A stretch of DNA of 35,940 nucleotides, from NCBI GenBank assembly GCA_002331025.1, contig DCYG01000028.1, positions 9,015-44,954 on the forward strand, given 5' to 3'. The notes beneath the pieces are model-generated. The model saw nothing but the letters and a program-made list of their open reading frames with translations. It ran no database searches and had not been told where the DNA came from. Positions 33,052 through 35,940 of this stretch are shown piece after piece. Every line of letters begins with the position of its first letter. Position 1 is the stretch's first letter. The DNA is from Firmicutes bacterium UBA2116 (GTDB lineage: Bacteria; Bacillota; Clostridia; Tissierellales; Sedimentibacteraceae). Both the position numbers and the translations under genes were made by a program.

Positions 33052-34576
33052 CTTCAGCTCCTTCCATGCTGCGACCTGCCATCATCAGTCCTATTTCTTC
33101 CTTTGTAGTGTTCTTTGCATCCACTATGCCCTTAACCTCACCGTGACACAAAACCATAATTCTGTCAGAAAGCTCCAATAAAACGTCCAAATCTTCACCT
33201 ATAAATAAAACTGCAACACCCTTTTGCTTCTGCTCATTCAATAAATCATATATCAGATATGACGAATTTATATCAAGTCCTCTGACCGGATATGCCGTAA
33301 TAAGAACGTTGGGGTTTGATTCAATTTCTCTTCCCAAGAGTACCTTCTGTACATTTCCTCCCGACATCATCCTTACGGGCATGTCAACATTTCTTGTTAC
33401 TATTTCCAGCTTCTTAACCAATTGCTCCGATAATTTTCTTGAAGGATTCTTATCTATGAAAAATCCTTTATTTTTCTTATACGATTTAAGCATTACATTT
33501 TCAACCATTCCCATGGAACTGACAAGTCCCATTCCGAGGCGGTCCTCAGGAACGAAGCTCATGCTTATGCCTAAATCTATTATTTCATCCGGCGTTTTCC
33601 CGATTATATTTTCCTTATTGCATAAAACAGCTCCGTGCTTAATTTTCATCAATCCGGCTATCGATTCGCACAATTCTTTTTGACCGCTTCCGGCAATGCC
33701 GGCAACACCTAATATTTCCCCTCTTTTAAGCTTGAAATTAATATTTTTAAGGGCTTCTCTTCCGTCCTCACCCACTACTGAGAGGTCGACTACTTTCAGT
33801 ATGGTTTTTTTATTATCTGTCTCCGGACGCTTAATTTTCAAGCTTACAGGTCTGCCCACCATTAATTCCGTAAGCTTATTTTCATCAGTACAGCAGGTTT
33901 CCACAGTGTCGATTAAATTTCCTTTTCTAAGAATTGTGACCCTGTCGCTTATTTCCATAACTTCGTTAAGCTTATGCGTTATGATGATTATGGCACTGCC
34001 TTGCTCTTTCATCTTCCTGAGAATTCTGAACAGCTTTTCTGTTTCCTGAGGGGTTAACACGGCTGTGGGCTCATCCAATATAAGTATTTTGGCACCACGA
34101 TACAGAACCTTCATAATTTCTATGGTCTGCTTCTCACTTACGGACATATTGTATACTTCTTTATCAGGATCTATTTCCAGACCGAATTTATTGCTTATAT
34201 CTGATATTCTTTCCTTGAGAATTTTTGGTTTTTGATATTTTCCCTTCGTACCCAGCACTATGTTATCAACGGCATTAAATGCCTCAACCAATTTGAAATG
34301 CTGGTGTATCATACCTATACCCAAATTAATCGCATCATTAGGTGAAGAAATGGTCACATCTTTTCCGGCAACGGTTATTGTACCTCCGTCCGGATAGTAA
34401 ATTCCGGAAAGCATGTTCATTAATGTTGTTTTACCTGAGCCGTTTTCTCCGAGCAATGCAAGAATTTCTCCATATTTTATATCAAGGTCTATACTGTTGT
34501 TGGCAACGACACTTCCGAATTTTTTAGATATACCTTTAAGCTCAATAGCATAATTTTCTTTATTTCTCTCTATCAT
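33041..34576 (-). CDS. Nucleoside-type ABC transporter ATP-binding protein (NupO/YufO-like)
   Basis: This 511-residue protein has two fused ABC domains. Domain 1 has an intact Walker A GENGSGKT (43-50) and Walker B ILILDEPTAVLTP. Its signature (MSVSEKQTIEIMKVL) is non-canonical but normal for this subfamily. Domain 2 has a degenerate Walker A (GIAGSGQKEL, no GK[ST]) and MSGGNVQKVLLGREI, followed by ITAYPVRGLD where the DEP is lost. This asymmetry is usual for sugar and nucleoside importers of this class. GAGGAG precedes the ATG at 34576. Between it and bmpA lie a terminator and two tandem hairpins. Confidence 0.93.
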   Translation of the reverse strand: MIERNKENYAIELKGISKKFGSVVANNSIDLDIKYGEILALLGENGSGKTTLMNMLSGIYYPDGGTITVAGKDVTISSPNDAINLGIGMIHQHFKLVEAFNAVDNIVLGTKGKYQKPKILKERISDISNKFGLEIDPDKEVYNMSVSEKQTIEIMKVLYRGAKILILDEPTAVLTPQETEKLFRILRKMKEQGSAIIIITHKLNEVMEISDRVTILRKGNLIDTVETCCTDENKLTELMVGRPVSLKIKRPETDNKKTILKVVDLSVVGEDGREALKNINFKLKRGEILGVAGIAGSGQKELCESIAGLMKIKHGAVLCNKENIIGKTPDEIIDLGISMSFVPEDRLGMGLVSSMGMVENVMLKSYKKNKGFFIDKNPSRKLSEQLVKKLEIVTRNVDMPVRMMSGGNVQKVLLGREIESNPNVLITAYPVRGLDINSSYLIYDLLNEQKQKGVAVLFIGEDLDVLLELSDRIMVLCHGEVKGIVDAKNTTKEEIGLMMAGRSMEGAEDDE

Positions 34577-34592
34577 ACTAACTCCTCTGTGT

Positions 34593-34696
34593 AAGCAGAT
34601 AACCCAAATCTTGATTTGGTGTTAGTCGCTTATGCTGTATGCGAAAGCAGATAACCCAAATCTTGATTTGGCGTTAGTCGCTTATACTGTTATGTG
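34593..34696. repeat. Tandem duplication of a 52-bp hairpin unit
   Basis: Two copies with a period of 52 bp (34593-34644 and 34645-34696) are almost the same: in the first 45 bases only positions 28 and 42 differ. Each contains CCAAATCTTGATTTGG, a perfect 7-bp stem. The flanking AAC/GTTA and AAGC/GCTT extend the stem imperfectly. It lies between bmpA and nupO and is transcribed as mRNA of that operon, right after the bmpA terminator. Confidence 0.85.
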
Positions 34697-34743
34697 CAAA
34701 AAAGAGCCGGCTGCTCAGAATGATATTTTGGCATAGCCGGCTC
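34697..34743 (-). terminator. Terminator between bmpA and the downstream ABC genes
   Basis: On the minus strand GAGCCGGCT (34743-34735) pairs with AGCCGGCTC (34712-34704), followed by TTTTTTG. The 9-bp GC-rich stem sits 10 bp after the bmpA stop. Partial readthrough would explain how the ABC genes are expressed at lower levels. Confidence 0.85.
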
Positions 34744-34753
34744 ATTATATATA

Positions 34754-35893
34754 TTATTTCACGCTGACTGTTTTAAAGTACCAGTTAATTCCTCCGGTAA
34801 TTGTTGCATCATCAAGTGTTTTTCCTTCTTCTCCGACTGTGCTGCCATCATTTGTTTCGATAACGCCATCAAAAACATTGAAGCTTCCGTCAAGCATTTT
34901 TTGTTCAGCTTCTTTAATAGCTTCCGCAGTTCCTTCGGCTACAATATTTTCATTTAAAGGAGAAATTGCTATTAAGCCCTCTTTCATACCGCCGAAATAG
35001 TTTTCGTTTGTCCAATTTCCTTTTAAGGCTTGCTCTGTAGCATATGTGTAATATGCGCCCCAATTCCATACTGCTGATGTTAAAGTTGCTTTTGGTGCAT
35101 CCTTAGACATATCTGAATTATAACCAATACCGAATTTTCCTGCTTTTTCTGCTTCTAACTGAGGATTTGGTGTATCACAATGCTGGGCTATTACATCTAC
35201 ACCTTCGGCCAATAATGCCTTTGCCGCATTTGTTTCCTCTTCCGGTGAATACCAGCTGTTTGTAACCTTAACATAAACTTTTGCATCCGGATTAACTGAA
35301 TAAACGCCTAATGCAAATGCATTAATACCACCTGTTACTTCTGAATTTTCCTGCCCCATTGCAGCTACATAACCGACAAGGTTTGTTTCTGTCTTTAAAC
35401 CTGCAGCAATACCTGTTAAGTATCTTGCCTGATAAATTCTTCCGAAATAATTATTGAAATTTGAGTCATTGCTTTTGTATCCTGAACCATGCGAGAAAAT
35501 TACTTCAGGATATTCGGCTGCAAGTGCCTCCATTGTATCCATGTAGCCCCAGCTTGTACCGAATATTATGTCAGCACCTTCCTCTATACATTCAAGAATT
35601 GCAGTTTCTGTTGCTGTAGGGTCTGTATCGTTAACGTTGTTTTTTCTTATTATCTGGCTATCGGATAACCCAAGTGCTTTTTGCATTTCCACTATTCCCT
35701 GATCATGCGCATAAGTATAGCCTGAACCGTCTGCCGGATTTCCTATGTGGATAACTCCAACTTTAAAATCATTGTCGGCATTTGTGTTTCCCGGCTCTTG
35801 AGGTTCCTGAGGTGTTTCTGACGCTTGCTGTGAACAAGCTGACAGCGAAAAGATTAATATAAGTGATAAAATAATAATAAATAGTTTTTTCAT
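34754..35893 (-). CDS. BMP family (Med/NupN-like) ABC transporter substrate-binding lipoprotein
   Basis: This 379-residue lipoprotein has signal MKKLFIIILSLILIFSLSAC with the lipidated Cys20, then a Gln/Glu/Pro-rich linker. The BMP fold follows: FKVGVIHIGNPADGSGYTYA, DIIFGTSWGYMDTMEALAAE, FSHGSGYKSN, RIYQARYLTGIAAGL and VIAQHCDTPNPQLEAEKAG. BMP-family receptors bind purine nucleosides or related compounds at the cell surface. It is first in bmpA-nupO-nupP-nupQ, the same order as the Bacillus nup operon. AAGGAG precedes the ATG at 35893. Only 47 bp of upstream sequence is present, so a promoter or purine riboswitch cannot be judged. Confidence 0.93.
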   Translation of the reverse strand: MKKLFIIILSLILIFSLSACSQQASETPQEPQEPGNTNADNDFKVGVIHIGNPADGSGYTYAHDQGIVEMQKALGLSDSQIIRKNNVNDTDPTATETAILECIEEGADIIFGTSWGYMDTMEALAAEYPEVIFSHGSGYKSNDSNFNNYFGRIYQARYLTGIAAGLKTETNLVGYVAAMGQENSEVTGGINAFALGVYSVNPDAKVYVKVTNSWYSPEEETNAAKALLAEGVDVIAQHCDTPNPQLEAEKAGKFGIGYNSDMSKDAPKATLTSAVWNWGAYYTYATEQALKGNWTNENYFGGMKEGLIAISPLNENIVAEGTAEAIKEAEQKMLDGSFNVFDGVIETNDGSTVGEEGKTLDDATITGGINWYFKTVSVK

Positions 35894-35921
35894 TTTTTTC
35901 TCCTTATTTTTTGTATTAGTT

Positions 35922-35940
35922 AGGCAATTGTTAATCGCCT
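35922..35940. other. Inverted repeat at the window edge upstream of bmpA
   Basis: AGGCAATT and AATCGCCT pair at 7 of 8 positions around a GTT loop. It lies about 30 bp before the bmpA start and could be the end of a longer leader structure that the window cuts off. No T tract follows it on the bmpA strand. Confidence 0.35.

Noticed and set aside
35894..35940. Purine riboswitch upstream of bmpA
   Set aside because: Only 47 bp of leader is present and no conserved purine-aptamer core can be recognised.

Overview
The window is a low-GC (roughly one-third G+C), densely packed chromosome segment from a Gram-positive, anaerobic-looking Firmicute. The signs are oxygen-sensitive Fe-S L-serine dehydratase of the two-subunit type, an Fe-S aldo/keto reductase, strong AGGAGG ribosome binding sites, lipoprotein signal peptides, an SLH-anchored surface protein and a SpoVB/YabM-type flippase next to mazG. 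An amino-acid-using member of Clostridia or Tissierellia is the best guess. A genus such as Sedimentibacter would fit but cannot be shown from this sequence alone. I see no rRNA, tRNA, CRISPR array, prophage, transposase or defence island.

Layout, left to right. 1-3704 (minus strand): panB, then an operon of an Fe-S aldo/keto reductase, sdaAB and sdaAA. 3705-4025: a divergent intergenic region with a clear promoter, an orphan hairpin and a dispersed repeat. 4026-8563 (plus): an AI-2E family transporter, an uncharacterised radical SAM protein whose promoter is wrapped in DnaA-box-like sites, and an SLH surface protein. 8665-10221 (minus): an ABC-F ATPase. 10384-12747 (plus): alr and glyA. 13010-17669 (plus): a complete livJHMGF branched-chain amino acid ABC transporter. 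17731-21082 (minus): HU, MazG and a YabM/SpoVB flippase. 21291-24247 (plus): recD2 and a ComF-type phosphoribosyltransferase. 24382-27027 (minus): 5-formyl-THF cyclo-ligase, an M50 protease and a CNNM/CorC membrane protein. 27203-27781 (plus): a small DUF5317-like membrane protein. 27848-30839 (minus): an SPFH/NfeD pair and an M23 lipoprotein. 31019-35893 (minus): a complete BMP-type nucleoside ABC transporter in the order bmpA-nupO-nupP-nupQ.

How it fits together. Several genes point to amino acid and one-carbon metabolism: serine deamination (sdaAA/AB), serine-glycine interconversion (glyA), folate salvage (formyl-THF cyclo-ligase), ketopantoate synthesis (panB, which uses methylene-THF) and branched-chain amino acid uptake (liv). 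The rest is housekeeping: DNA repair, nucleotide-pool cleaning, envelope maintenance and nucleoside uptake.

The most interesting material lies between genes rather than in a new gene system. It includes DnaA-box-like sites around a consensus promoter (5111-5195) and two copies of a repeat that folds directly upstream of a Shine-Dalgarno sequence (3720-3788 and 25597-25657). It also includes a 52-bp tandem duplication of a hairpin between bmpA and nupO, and dispersed inverted repeats of the widespread type whose chance translation reads VILSVAKDL.
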